From contig NZ_CP012150.1 in NCBI RefSeq assembly GCF_001187505.1, positions 6,482,048 through 6,546,047 of the forward strand: DNA of 64,000 nucleotides, read 5' to 3'. Positions 17,636 to 25,225 of this stretch are shown piece by piece. The position numbers and the translations under genes were made by a program. Position 1 is the stretch's first letter, and each line of letters opens with the position of its first letter. Origin of the DNA: Mycolicibacterium goodii. Lineage in GTDB: Bacteria; Actinomycetota; Actinomycetes; Mycobacteriales; Mycobacteriaceae. The notes beneath the pieces were generated by a model. It was given only the letters and a program-made list of their open reading frames with translations. It had not been told where the DNA came from and did no database searches.

Positions 17636-17739
17636 GCCGCGGCTTCTGACTATTGCCGCGCCGCGGCTTCTGACTACTGCCGCGCCGCGGCCTCTGCCTA
17701 TTGCCGCGCCGCGGCTTCTGACTATTGCCGCGCCGCGGC
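17636..17739. repeat. 24-bp tandem repeat, four full copies plus a partial one, at the amiA1 3' end
   Basis: Units at 17636, 17660, 17684 and 17708 are each 24 bp with one to two differences, and an 8-base partial copy starts at 17732. Because 24 is a multiple of 3 and each unit carries an in-frame TAG on the minus strand (17650-52, 17674-76, 17698-700, 17722-24), the array looks like tandem duplication of the last codons and stop of amiA1. Each unit contains CCGCGG and can fold on itself. Confidence 0.9.
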
Positions 17740-18897
17740 GACGATATTGACCATCGTGCGCACCCCGACGCCGAGCGCACGCTCGTCGAGATCGAAGGTC
17801 GGCTGGTGCAGGTCCAGCTGCGGCCCCTGCCCGCTCCACACGCCGAGCCGGCCCATCGCGCCCGGCACCTCTTCGAGGTACCACGAGAAGTCCTCGCCGC
17901 CGCCGGACTGGTGGGTGTTGGCGAGCACATCCGGGCCGACGGCCTCGATCGCATGGGTGAGGATGCGCGTCGAGACGTCCTCGTTGACCACCGGCGGCAC
18001 ACCGCGCCGGTAGTTGAGGCTGTGCTCGATGTTCAGCGGGGCCAGCAGGGCCGTCACGGTCTCGTCGACGATGGCCTCCAGCGTCAACCAGGTGTCGCGA
18101 CTCGCGGTGCGGATGGTGCCCGCGAGCGTGCCGATCTGCGGGATCGCGTTCGCCGCGACACCGGCGTTGACCGCACCCCACACCATCACGGTGTTGTGGC
18201 GCGGATCGATACGGCGCGACAACACCCCGGGCAGGCCGGTGATCAGCGTGCCCAGCCCGTACACCAGGTCCCCGGTCAGGTGTGGCCGCGATGTGTGGCC
18301 GCCCGGGGAGTGCAGGGTGATCTCGATGGAATCCGCGGCCGAGGTGATCGGACCCGACTTGGTGGCCACCCGTCCGACCCGCAACCGCGGGTCGCAGTGC
18401 AGCGCGAAGATCCGGGTGACGCCGTTGAGGGCACCTGCCGCGACGGCGTCGATGGCGCCGCCGGGCATCAGTTCCTCGGCGGCCTGGAAGATCAACCGCA
18501 CCCCGACCGGCAGTTCCGGCGCCGAGGCCAACACCTTGGCCGCGCCCAGCAACACCGCGGTGTGCGCGTCGTGGCCGCAGGCGTGCGCGACGTTCGGCAC
18601 CGTCGACGCGTACGGTGCGCCCGTCCGGTCGGCCATCGGCAAAGCGTCCATGTCGGCCCGCAACGCCACCCGCGGACCGTCCTCGGGGCCGAAGTCGCAC
18701 GTGAGCCCGGTCCCACCGGGCAACACCTTGGGGTTCAGCCCGGCCTCGGCGAGGTGGCGCGCCACGAACTCGGTGGTCGCGAACTCCTGTCGTCCCAGCT
18801 CCGGGTGGGCATGGAGGTGCCTGCGCCAGCCCACCATCTCGTCGTAGTGTTCGGCGAGCCACCGCTCGGTGATCGCACCCAGGTCCGCTGTGCTCAC
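17722..18897 (-). CDS. amiA1: M20-family amidohydrolase AmiA1
   Basis: 391 residues, M20D (hippurate hydrolase/aminoacylase) subfamily, predicted to hydrolyse N-acyl amino acids. Metal-binding and catalytic segments are visible: ALRADMDALPM (~residue 78), ACGHDAHTAVLLG (~107), FQAAEE (~137), HCDPRLRVG and GGEDFSWY near the C-terminus. Starts at GTG 18897, overlapping the amiB1 stop by 4 bp. Synteny (next to amiB1 and deoD) matches Rv3305c. The final residues AAARQ and the stop lie in a 24-bp repeat. It could act as a heterodimer with AmiB1, as AbgA does with AbgB; that is inference. Confidence 0.9.
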   Translation of the reverse strand: MSTADLGAITERWLAEHYDEMVGWRRHLHAHPELGRQEFATTEFVARHLAEAGLNPKVLPGGTGLTCDFGPEDGPRVALRADMDALPMADRTGAPYASTVPNVAHACGHDAHTAVLLGAAKVLASAPELPVGVRLIFQAAEELMPGGAIDAVAAGALNGVTRIFALHCDPRLRVGRVATKSGPITSAADSIEITLHSPGGHTSRPHLTGDLVYGLGTLITGLPGVLSRRIDPRHNTVMVWGAVNAGVAANAIPQIGTLAGTIRTASRDTWLTLEAIVDETVTALLAPLNIEHSLNYRRGVPPVVNEDVSTRILTHAIEAVGPDVLANTHQSGGGEDFSWYLEEVPGAMGRLGVWSGQGPQLDLHQPTFDLDERALGVGVRTMVNIVAAARQ

Positions 18898-20078
18898 GAT
18901 CTCGCCCGCCGACTCTGCGCGGCGAGCACGCGGTCACGCTCGGCCGGCGTCTCGGCCAGCTGGACGACGGTGCGGGCCAACATGATCGCGCCGTCCACGA
19001 CGGCCTGGTCGGCACTCGGCCCGGCCGCCGCGGCCGCGAAGGCCTGCTGGTGCAGCGACGCACCGCCCGAGTCGATGCCGATCACCGGGTGGATCCCCGG
19101 CATCAGCTGCGTGACATTGCCCATGTCCGTGCTGCCCAGCGGCACGCTCACCTCCATACTCTCCGGCAGTGGTTCGCGGCCCAGTCGCACCATCTCGGCA
19201 CGCACGGTCTGCGCCAACCACGGATCCGGCCTCAGCTCGGCATAGGCCGGTGCGGTCTCGGACACCTCGTGCTCACAACCCGTGGCGAGCGCCCCGGCCG
19301 CGAAGCATCCGGCCATCCGGTCCTGCAGTTCGTGCAGCGCCGTCATCTCGGTGGCCCGCATCGTGTATCGCATTTCGGCGTGGCCGGGGATGATGTTGGC
19401 GGCCTGTCCCCCGTTCGTGACGATGCCGTGCACCATCTGCCCGGGAGCCAGCTGCTGGCGCAGCAGCCCGATCGCCACCTGCGCGACCGTCACCGCATCG
19501 GCGGCGTTGATGCCCAGATACGGGGCCACCGCGGCGTGCGATTCCCGCCCGGCGTAGCTCACGCTCACCTCGGTCAGCGCCAACGAGCGCGCCGCGGCGA
19601 TGTCGACCGGGCCGGGATGCAGCATGACCGACGCGGCGATGTCGTCGAACACCCCGGCGTTGAGCAGCAACACCTTTCCGCCGCCGGTTTCCTCGGCGGG
19701 GGTACCGACGAGGACCACCGTGAGGTCGAGTGCGTCGGCGACCTCGGCGAGCGCAAGCGCGGTGCCGACCGCCGACGCCGCGATGATGTTGTGCCCGCAC
19801 GCATGACCGATCTCGGGCAGCGCGTCGTACTCGGCGCACACACCGACCACCAGCGACCCGCTGCCGTAGGAGGCGCGGAACGCGGTGTCCAGGCCGCCGG
19901 CACCGGCGGTGATCTCGAACCCGCGCTCGGCCACGAGCGCCTGCGTCTTGGCGCAACTGCGATGCTCGGCGAACGCCAACTCGGGCTCGTCGTGGATCGC
20001 GTGCGACAGTTCGATCAGGTCGCCACGGCGCCGCCGCACCACGTCCTCGACGCTCAGCGCAGCGGTGGCAATGGACAT
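18894..20078 (-). CDS. amiB1: M20-family amidohydrolase AmiB1
   Basis: 394 residues, the AbgB-like branch of M20D peptidases. Motifs: [17 protein letters not shown] (~residues 80-96), [12 protein letters not shown] (~123-134), [28 protein letters not shown] (shown in part) and [17 protein letters not shown]. Translation starts at ATG 20078. A GATACT hexamer 6 nt upstream suggests a leaderless mRNA. It is divergent from deoD with 47 bp between starts. Counterpart of Rv3306c. A close paralogue is encoded at 42066-43223. Confidence 0.9.
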   Translation of the reverse strand: MSIATAALSVEDVVRRRRGDLIELSHAIHDEPELAFAEHRSCAKTQALVAERGFEITAGAGGLDTAFRASYGSGSLVVGVCAEYDALPEIGHACGHNIIAASAVGTALALAEVADALDLTVVLVGTPAEETGGGKVLLLNAGVFDDIAASVMLHPGPVDIAAARSLALTEVSVSYAGRESHAAVAPYLGINAADAVTVAQVAIGLLRQQLAPGQMVHGIVTNGGQAANIIPGHAEMRYTMRATEMTALHELQDRMAGCFAAGALATGCEHEVSETAPAYAELRPDPWLAQTVRAEMVRLGREPLPESMEVSVPLGSTDMGNVTQLMPGIHPVIGIDSGGASLHQQAFAAAAAGPSADQAVVDGAIMLARTVVQLAETPAERDRVLAAQSRRARS

Positions 20079-20125
20079 CCTCGCAGTATCTCACTTGTGA
20101 AAAACGCCGGTTAAGCTCGCCTACC
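20079..20125. promoter_or_regulatory. 47-bp bidirectional promoter region, amiB1/deoD
   Basis: Contains GATACT on the minus strand (20085-20090, 6 nt before the amiB1 ATG), TAAGCT on the plus strand (20112-20117, 8 nt before the deoD GTG) and a perfect 10-bp palindrome TCACTTGTGA-type dyad (20091-20100; arms TCAC/GTGA) between them. Both genes may be leaderless and share an operator. No regulator can be named. Confidence 0.45.
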
Positions 20126-20920
20126 GTGACCGACCCGCATACCTCGAGCCAGGCCGCCGCGACCGCGATCGCCGACCGGACCGGCGTCGACGGGCACGAT
20201 GTCGCGGTGGTCCTCGGCTCCGGTTGGGCCCCGGCGGTTGCCGAGCTGGGCGCCGCCGTCGGCGTCGTCGACATGGCCGACCTGCCCGGCTTCACCCCGC
20301 CCACGGCCGCGGGTCACGGCGGTCAGGTGCTGTCGGTCCGCATCGGCGACCACCGGGTGCTGGTGCTGGTGGGCCGCATCCACGCCTACGAAGGCCACGA
20401 CCTCGCGCACGTCGTGCACCCGGTGCGCACCGCGGTGGCCACCGGTGTGCGCACGGTCGTGCTGACCAACGCCGCGGGCGGGCTGCGCCCGGAGTACACC
20501 GTGGGCCAACCGGTGCTGATCAGCGACCACCTCAACCTCACCGCCCGCTCACCGCTGGTGGGGGCGCAGTTCGTCGACCTGGTCGACGCGTACTCACCGC
20601 GCCTTCGCGGCGTCGCGCGCGAGTTCGACCCGTCGCTGGCCGAGGGCGTCTACGCCGGCCTGCCCGGACCGCACTATGAGACGCCCGCCGAGATCCGCAT
20701 GCTGCGCACGCTCGGCGCCGATCTGGTCGGGATGTCGACGGTGCACGAGACCATCGCGGCCCGCGCGGCCGGGGCCGAGGTGCTCGCGGTGTCGCTGGTG
20801 ACCAACCTCGCGGCCGGGATCACCGGCCAACCGCTCAGCCATGCCGAGGTGCTGCAGGCCGGGCGGGAGTCCGCCACGCGCATGGGCACACTGCTCGCCG
20901 AAGTGATCGCGCGCCTCTGA
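20126..20920 (+). CDS. deoD: Purine nucleoside phosphorylase (trimeric type)
   Basis: 264 residues; phosphorolysis of (deoxy)inosine and guanosine to base and (deoxy)ribose-1-phosphate. Family features: [15 protein letters not shown] (phosphate-binding Gly-Ser), [47 protein letters not shown] and [10 protein letters not shown]. It is a PunA-type (trimeric) enzyme although the M. tuberculosis orthologue Rv3307 is labelled deoD. Starts at GTG 20126 without a ribosome binding site, probably leaderless. Links functionally to add, deoA, cdd and upp in this window. Confidence 0.93.
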   Translation: MTDPHTSSQAAATAIADRTGVDGHDVAVVLGSGWAPAVAELGAAVGVVDMADLPGFTPPTAAGHGGQVLSVRIGDHRVLVLVGRIHAYEGHDLAHVVHPVRTAVATGVRTVVLTNAAGGLRPEYTVGQPVLISDHLNLTARSPLVGAQFVDLVDAYSPRLRGVAREFDPSLAEGVYAGLPGPHYETPAEIRMLRTLGADLVGMSTVHETIAARAAGAEVLAVSLVTNLAAGITGQPLSHAEVLQAGRESATRMGTLLAEVIARL

Positions 20921-20926
20921 CCGACC

Positions 20927-21472
20927 TCAGCCCACCAGGTACCGCTGCAACGTCGGCCCGATCCAGGCGATGACGTCGCCGCGGGACATGTCGACCAGCG
21001 GCGGAAACGCCAGCACATAACGGCACAACGCCATGCCGAGCACCTGCGAGGCCGCCAGGCTGGCCCGCACCGGGGCGTCCGGGGCGCCGCCGGTGAGCTT
21101 GGCGATCACCGGCGCGAGTTGCGCGGCGAAGATCGTGCGCATGCGCTCGGCGACGGCCTCGTTGGTGACGCCCGCGCGCAGCAGGATCAGCAGCGCCTCG
21201 TCGCGTTCCCACCGCTCCAGGAAATGCCCCGCCAGCCTCGCGCCGAGCTCCTCGTGCGGTACCAGCGACAGGTCGGGCAGTTCCAGATCGAATTCGGCCG
21301 CCGCCGCGAACAACCGCTCCTTGTTGCCGAAATAGCGCATCACCATCGACGGATCGATGTTCGCGTCGGCCGCGATCGCGCGGATGGTGGCGCGTTCGTA
21401 GCCGTCGGCGGCGAAGCGCTCGCGCGCCGCGGCCAGGATCACGTTCTTGGTCTCAGCTGCCGGTCGCCTCAT
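20927..21472 (-). CDS. TetR-family transcriptional regulator
   Basis: 181 residues from ATG 21472 (MRRPAAETKNVILAAARERF). The TetR helix-turn-helix spans residues ~8-55: FAADGYERATIRAIAADANI then DPSMVMRYFGNKERLFAAA. The C-terminal ligand domain is Ala/Leu-rich. The first of two 30-bp palindromes starts 2 bp upstream of the start codon and would be covered by an 11-residue extension to 21505, which is therefore rejected. It probably represses itself and the divergent monooxygenase operon. Confidence 0.9.
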   Translation of the reverse strand: MRRPAAETKNVILAAARERFAADGYERATIRAIAADANIDPSMVMRYFGNKERLFAAAAEFDLELPDLSLVPHEELGARLAGHFLERWERDEALLILLRAGVTNEAVAERMRTIFAAQLAPVIAKLTGGAPDAPVRASLAASQVLGMALCRYVLAFPPLVDMSRGDVIAWIGPTLQRYLVG

Positions 21473-21473
21473 G

Positions 21474-21503
21474 GTCAACAAGTGTAGGCCAACAGGTGTT
21501 GAC
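21474..21503. promoter_or_regulatory. TetR operator, copy 1 (30-bp palindrome)
   Basis: Begins GTCAACAAGTGT and ends ACAGGTGTTGAC, with GGCC at the centre; the arms are imperfect inverted repeats. It abuts the TetR start codon. The second copy at 21531 differs at three positions. Confidence 0.8.
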
Positions 21504-21530
21504 ATCCGCCATTTCCGAGCCTACCGTGAT

Positions 21531-21560
21531 GTCAACAAGCGTTGGCCAACAGATGTTGAC
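21531..21560. promoter_or_regulatory. TetR operator, copy 2 (30-bp palindrome)
   Basis: Begins GTCAACAAGCGT and ends ACAGATGTTGAC around a central GGCC. It lies 12 bp upstream of the monooxygenase ATG, next to its AAAGGAG site. Start-to-start distance to copy 1 is 57 bp. Confidence 0.8.
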
Positions 21561-21572
21561 AAAGGAGTCGAA

Positions 21573-22721
21573 ATGGCAATCGCAACCGATGTCCTGATCG
21601 TCGGGGCCGGACCGGTCGGCCTCACCGCCGCAATGGCGCTCACCCAGCAGGGACGCGACGTGACCGTCGTCGACGCCCAACCCGAGGGGGCCAACACGTC
21701 ACGCGCCGCGGTGATCCACGCCCGCACCCTCGAACTGCTCGAGCCCTACGGCGTCGTCGACGACCTGGTGAACCGCGGCGTGCACACCCCGGCGTTCACC
21801 ATCCGGGACCGCGACGACCTGCTCATCGAGGTGCCGTTCGGCCGGCTGCCCACGCCCTACCCGTACACGCTGATGATCTCCCAGGCCGACACCGAGGCGT
21901 TCCTGCTCAACCGTCTCGAGGCGCTCGGCGGCAAGGTGATCCGGCCTGCGACGGTGACCTCGATCGAGCAGTACGACACCCACGCGGTGGCCACCTTCGA
22001 CGACGGGCAGCAGATCCGGGCGCGGTATGTCGTCGGCGCCGACGGGATGCACAGCACGGTGCGTGCGGCGGCCCGAATCCCGTTCAGCGGCAGCACCTAT
22101 GCCGAATCGTTCGTACTGGCCGACGTCCGGCTGTCCGGCGGGATCCCCACCGACGAGGTCATCCTGTACTTCTCGCCCGCGGGTCTGGCGGTCGTCGCGC
22201 CGCTGCCCGACGGCGTCCACCGCATCGTCGCGACCGTCGATGCGCAGCAGGCGCCTGCCCATCCCGACGCGGCGTTCGTACAGCGACTGCTCGACGAGCG
22301 CGGCCCGCTCGCATCGCCCGCCGTGGTGCGGCAGGTGGAGTGGAGCTCGCGGTTCCGCGTCCACCACCGCATCGCGGATACGTTCCGCGCCAACCGGATC
22401 CTGCTCGCCGGCGACGCCGCGCACGTGCACTCCCCCGCAGGCGGGCAGGGTATGAACCTCGGCATCGAAGACGCCGTCACACTCGCCGAACACCTGTCGC
22501 GCGTGCTCGACGGTGCACCCGAGTCCGTGCTGGACGACTACGCACAAAGCCGCCGCCGCACCGCGCAGCGGATCGTCGCGGCGACCGGGCGGCTCACCTC
22601 CCTTGCCACCGCGTCGGCGCGAAAGCGCCCGGTACGCAACCGGATCATGCGCGCCGCAGGCACGCTGCCTGCCGTGCGGCAGGCACTGGCCTGGCGGCTG
22701 TCCGGCCTGGACCGGCGCTGA
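21573..22721 (+). CDS. FAD-dependent aromatic-type monooxygenase (PHBH fold)
   Basis: 382 residues from ATG 21573, preceded by AAAGGAG. The Rossmann motif is DVLIVGAGPVGLTAAMAL (residues ~6-23). The conserved DG motif is GADGMHSTVR (~157-166), and the GD motif is LLAGDAAHVHSPAGGQGMN with LGIEDAVTLA (~275-300). This is the class A flavoprotein hydroxylase pattern of p-hydroxybenzoate, phenol and tetracycline hydroxylases. Length is close to the minimal family size with no thioredoxin-like C-terminal domain. Control by the divergent TetR gene suggests induction by a xenobiotic or antibiotic-like compound. The substrate is unknown. Confidence 0.88.
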   Translation: MAIATDVLIVGAGPVGLTAAMALTQQGRDVTVVDAQPEGANTSRAAVIHARTLELLEPYGVVDDLVNRGVHTPAFTIRDRDDLLIEVPFGRLPTPYPYTLMISQADTEAFLLNRLEALGGKVIRPATVTSIEQYDTHAVATFDDGQQIRARYVVGADGMHSTVRAAARIPFSGSTYAESFVLADVRLSGGIPTDEVILYFSPAGLAVVAPLPDGVHRIVATVDAQQAPAHPDAAFVQRLLDERGPLASPAVVRQVEWSSRFRVHHRIADTFRANRILLAGDAAHVHSPAGGQGMNLGIEDAVTLAEHLSRVLDGAPESVLDDYAQSRRRTAQRIVAATGRLTSLATASARKRPVRNRIMRAAGTLPAVRQALAWRLSGLDRR

Positions 22722-22759
22722 AACCCGCCCAGAAGACTGCACGAGACCCGGGAGGAAAC

Positions 22760-23533
22760 ATGAGACTCGTCAACGACACCCTGGCCACCCCGGTCCAGCT
22801 GACCACACCGACCGAGCACGGATTCATTGTCGTCGCAACCGAATTCGGCAGATGGGCCGGACCGTTCCCGGTGCCCTCGGGCACCCGTCGCCGCGCCCTG
22901 CGCCGCGCGGTCGACCTGACCGAGAAGCTGGCCCGCCGCGACGACGTCGTCGAGGCCACGGTGTTCCGCGCGGCGTTGCGTCCACCCGGTGAGGGGTCGG
23001 AACTGTTGGCCCGCGCGGGCGTTCGCCCGGCCCGCTACGACGTGGTGGTGCTGGTCCGCACGGACTCCACGAGCGCGGTCGACGCGGTGCGTGCCGACGC
23101 GGCCTTCGTCGAACTGGAATCCGTCCTGCGCCACCGCGCGCGGCACACCCACCGGATCGTCGCGGACAACGCCGCGCGCATCGCCGACGTCGACCACCGC
23201 CACGACCGGTGGTTTCTGTTCAACTATTTTTACTGCGACGACCTCGACACCGTCCTGGCCGTCTGGAAGTACACCGCCGGGTGGTTCCAGCGCCACACCG
23301 CACTGCCGGATTCGACGCTGCTGCGCCCGCTGCCCGGTGCGGCGACCGACTACAGCGTCGTCAGCGTCGTCAACCACGCGAGTTGGCCGACCCTGCGCAC
23401 GTTCCTGCCGCGCCTGCTGTTCGACCGGACCTTCCGCACGTTCGTGCTGGCGAACTTCGCCGCCAACGGCGTCGCGGCGCAACCGATCATCTACCGGCGC
23501 GCCGGTGCCTCGTCGTCGAGGGCCTCGGCCTGA
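22760..23533 (+). CDS. Conserved hypothetical protein in the TetR/monooxygenase operon
   Basis: 257 residues from ATG 22760 with a strong GGAGG site. I do not recognise a named domain. It has a central Arg/Asp-rich region and a stretch WFLFNYFYCDDLDTVLAVW followed by a likely alpha/beta segment; no signal peptide or membrane segment. It starts 38 bp after the monooxygenase stop and is probably co-transcribed with it. The last 43 bp overlap the convergent AbrB-type gene on the opposite strand. Confidence 0.7.
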   Translation: MRLVNDTLATPVQLTTPTEHGFIVVATEFGRWAGPFPVPSGTRRRALRRAVDLTEKLARRDDVVEATVFRAALRPPGEGSELLARAGVRPARYDVVVLVRTDSTSAVDAVRADAAFVELESVLRHRARHTHRIVADNAARIADVDHRHDRWFLFNYFYCDDLDTVLAVWKYTAGWFQRHTALPDSTLLRPLPGAATDYSVVSVVNHASWPTLRTFLPRLLFDRTFRTFVLANFAANGVAAQPIIYRRAGASSSRASA

Positions 23534-24630
23534 CGGCCGGTGAGCCGGATCATCGTTCGGGCCAACAGGGGTGCGGTGAACAGCATCAGCAGCACCCGCA
23601 ACACCTGCGCGGCGATCACGAACGTGACGTTGGAGCCGGTCTCCACGGCGGTCGCCAGCACGGCGTAGACACCGCCGGGACTCGTGGCGAGATAACCCTC
23701 CAGCTGCGTGACGCCGGTGACCTCGGCCAGCACCACGCCCAGCAGCGCGGTGGCCACGCCGAGCACCACGATCAGCAGCAGCGCCAGCGGCAGGATGCGG
23801 CCGATGGCCCGCAGCGATTCCCGGGTGAACGCCACACCGGCCTGCCAGCCGATCACCATGTACCCGGCCTGCACCAACACGGTGGGGACCGTGAGCCCGA
23901 ACGACAGGCCGGTCAACTGCAACACCACGGTCAGGGCCAGCGGACCCAACAGGCCCGCACCCGGCATGCGCAGCAGCCGTCCGCCCACGGCACCGACGGT
24001 CACCAGGCCGACGAGCATCGCCAGACTCAGATACCAAGGCGCAGGATCGGTTTGCAGCGCGCCGGAGGAGGGATGGGACCGGTCGGCGTGGAACACCACG
24101 GTCACCACCAGCGGGATGGTGGCGGTCACAAGTGCGACACGCAGGTACTGCACCACCGAGACGACGCGGTCGTCGCCGCCGAGTTCCCGTGCGATCGCGA
24201 CGAGGCCCGAGGCGCCACCCGCCACCAGGGCCAGCGATCCGGTGAGCGGAGAGACGTCACGGTGCAGACCCAGCAATGCGCCCGCGATGATGCTGATGAC
24301 CAGTGTCGCGACCGCGACCCCCAGGACGATCGCCCAGTCCGGGCGCAGGGCGTCGACCGCGTCCTGGTGCACCATGGTGCCGATGTAGACACCCAACACG
24401 CCCTGGGCCACCGCGCCGGCCTGGCGCGGAACCCGCGCCGGAGCCAGGCCCGCGATCGCGAGCGCGACGCCAACCACGAGTGCGGCGAACAGGGCCGCGG
24501 ACGGGACGTTGACGAGGTCGAGCGGCACAGTGACCGCGACCGTCACCACCAACAGCAGCAGCCATCTGAGCACCACGCGCGTCCACCGCGCCGTGCGCGT
24601 CGGTGTTCTGAGCGCGGGCGTCCTCAGCAT
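23491..24630 (-). CDS. AbrB-family (PF05145-type) integral membrane protein
   Basis: 379 residues with about 10 hydrophobic segments. It contains the duplicated gly-rich arrangement of the AbrB/AmoA-like membrane family: AVAQGVLGVYIGTM, GSLALVAGGASGLVAIAREL, VQYLRVALVTATIPL and a second half with GYLATSPGGVYAVLATAVE and FVIAAQVLRVLLMLF. The repeated 'PGG/AGGASG...A.......V...Q..R' pattern is characteristic. Despite the family name this is probably a transporter, not a DNA-binding AbrB. It is divergent from a MarR gene that may control it. Substrate unknown. Confidence 0.82.
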   Translation of the reverse strand: MLRTPALRTPTRTARWTRVVLRWLLLLVVTVAVTVPLDLVNVPSAALFAALVVGVALAIAGLAPARVPRQAGAVAQGVLGVYIGTMVHQDAVDALRPDWAIVLGVAVATLVISIIAGALLGLHRDVSPLTGSLALVAGGASGLVAIARELGGDDRVVSVVQYLRVALVTATIPLVVTVVFHADRSHPSSGALQTDPAPWYLSLAMLVGLVTVGAVGGRLLRMPGAGLLGPLALTVVLQLTGLSFGLTVPTVLVQAGYMVIGWQAGVAFTRESLRAIGRILPLALLLIVVLGVATALLGVVLAEVTGVTQLEGYLATSPGGVYAVLATAVETGSNVTFVIAAQVLRVLLMLFTAPLLARTMIRLTGRQAEALDDEAPARR

Positions 24631-24651
24631 GCCACCTCCCTCTCCACAAAT

Positions 24652-24666
24652 CTAAGTCTAACCTTG
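24652..24666. promoter_or_regulatory. Possible second MarR half-site before the AbrB-type gene
   Basis: AAGTCTAACCTTG here resembles the arm of the MarR dyad at 24717-24730 (11 of 13 positions). It lies about 22 bp upstream of the AbrB-type start codon. It also weakly resembles an IdeR box (about 11 of 19), so the assignment is uncertain. Confidence 0.3.
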
Positions 24667-24698
24667 CAAATCCTCCAAAAAGATCCACGACCGCTCCG

Positions 24699-24730
24699 GT
24701 GACAGAGCCTGATTACCAAGGTATAACTTG
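24699..24730 (+). promoter_or_regulatory. marR promoter with overlapping operator dyad
   Basis: -35 GTGACA (24699-24704), a 17-bp spacer and -10 TATAAC (24722-24727), then 6 nt to the ATG at 24734: a well-spaced sigma-A-type promoter giving a leaderless mRNA. A 14-bp near-palindrome CAAGGTATAACTTG (24717-24730) covers the -10 box, the expected position of a MarR autoregulatory operator. Confidence 0.6.
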
Positions 24731-24733
24731 ACT

Positions 24734-25225
24734 ATGGCTAGTGTCACCATGGCTGGTGTCACCGCGATGGGAGCGGCAGCGGGCACCTCGGCGGCCACGG
24801 AACTGCGGGAATCGATGATGGCGGTGGCGCGGCAGATGCGCAGGCACCGTCCCGACCACGGCCTCACCCTGACCCAGATGGAGATCCTCGGCGAGGTGAG
24901 CCGATCGGGCACCACGACACCCGCCGAACTCGGCGCGCGGCTGCACGTGCGCACCCAGTCACTCACCGACAGCATCAACGAACTCGTCGGCCGGGGCCTC
25001 GTCGAACGGCGGCCCGACGCCAACGACCGCAGGCGTCAGCTCATCTCCCTCACGCCCGCCGGCGGCGAACTGCTCGAGGCCGACCGCGCCGAACGCGACG
25101 CCTGGTTGTACGACACCATGCGCGACAACCTGACCGAGCTCGAGTTCAATCTGCTGATGCTCCTCGCACCGGTCCTGCGCAAGCTTGCATACGCCGACGC
25201 CGGTGCGGGCACACTTGGCTCATGA
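24734..25225 (+). CDS. MarR-family transcriptional regulator
   Basis: 163 residues. The winged helix spans residues ~35-105: LTLTQMEILGEVSRSGTTTPAELGARL (shown in part), recognition-helix region VRTQSLTDSINELVGRGLVER and wing RRPDANDRRRQLISLTPAG. The start at ATG 24734 lies where a leaderless transcript would begin; a TTG at 24728 is the upstream limit. The first 11 codons contain a near-exact repeat of ATGGCTRGTGTCACC. Its stop overlaps the pmmB start by 4 bp, an unusual coupling of a regulator to a housekeeping gene. Confidence 0.88.
   Translation: MASVTMAGVTAMGAAAGTSAATELRESMMAVARQMRRHRPDHGLTLTQMEILGEVSRSGTTTPAELGARLHVRTQSLTDSINELVGRGLVERRPDANDRRRQLISLTPAGGELLEADRAERDAWLYDTMRDNLTELEFNLLMLLAPVLRKLAYADAGAGTLGS

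Noticed and set aside
17636..17739. Regularly repeated 24-bp units resembling a CRISPR array
   Set aside because: Units are directly adjacent without spacers and no cas genes are present.
21473..21505. TetR start at 21505 giving 11 extra residues
   Set aside because: This would place the whole first operator inside the coding sequence; the ATG at 21472 gives a normal TetR N-terminus.
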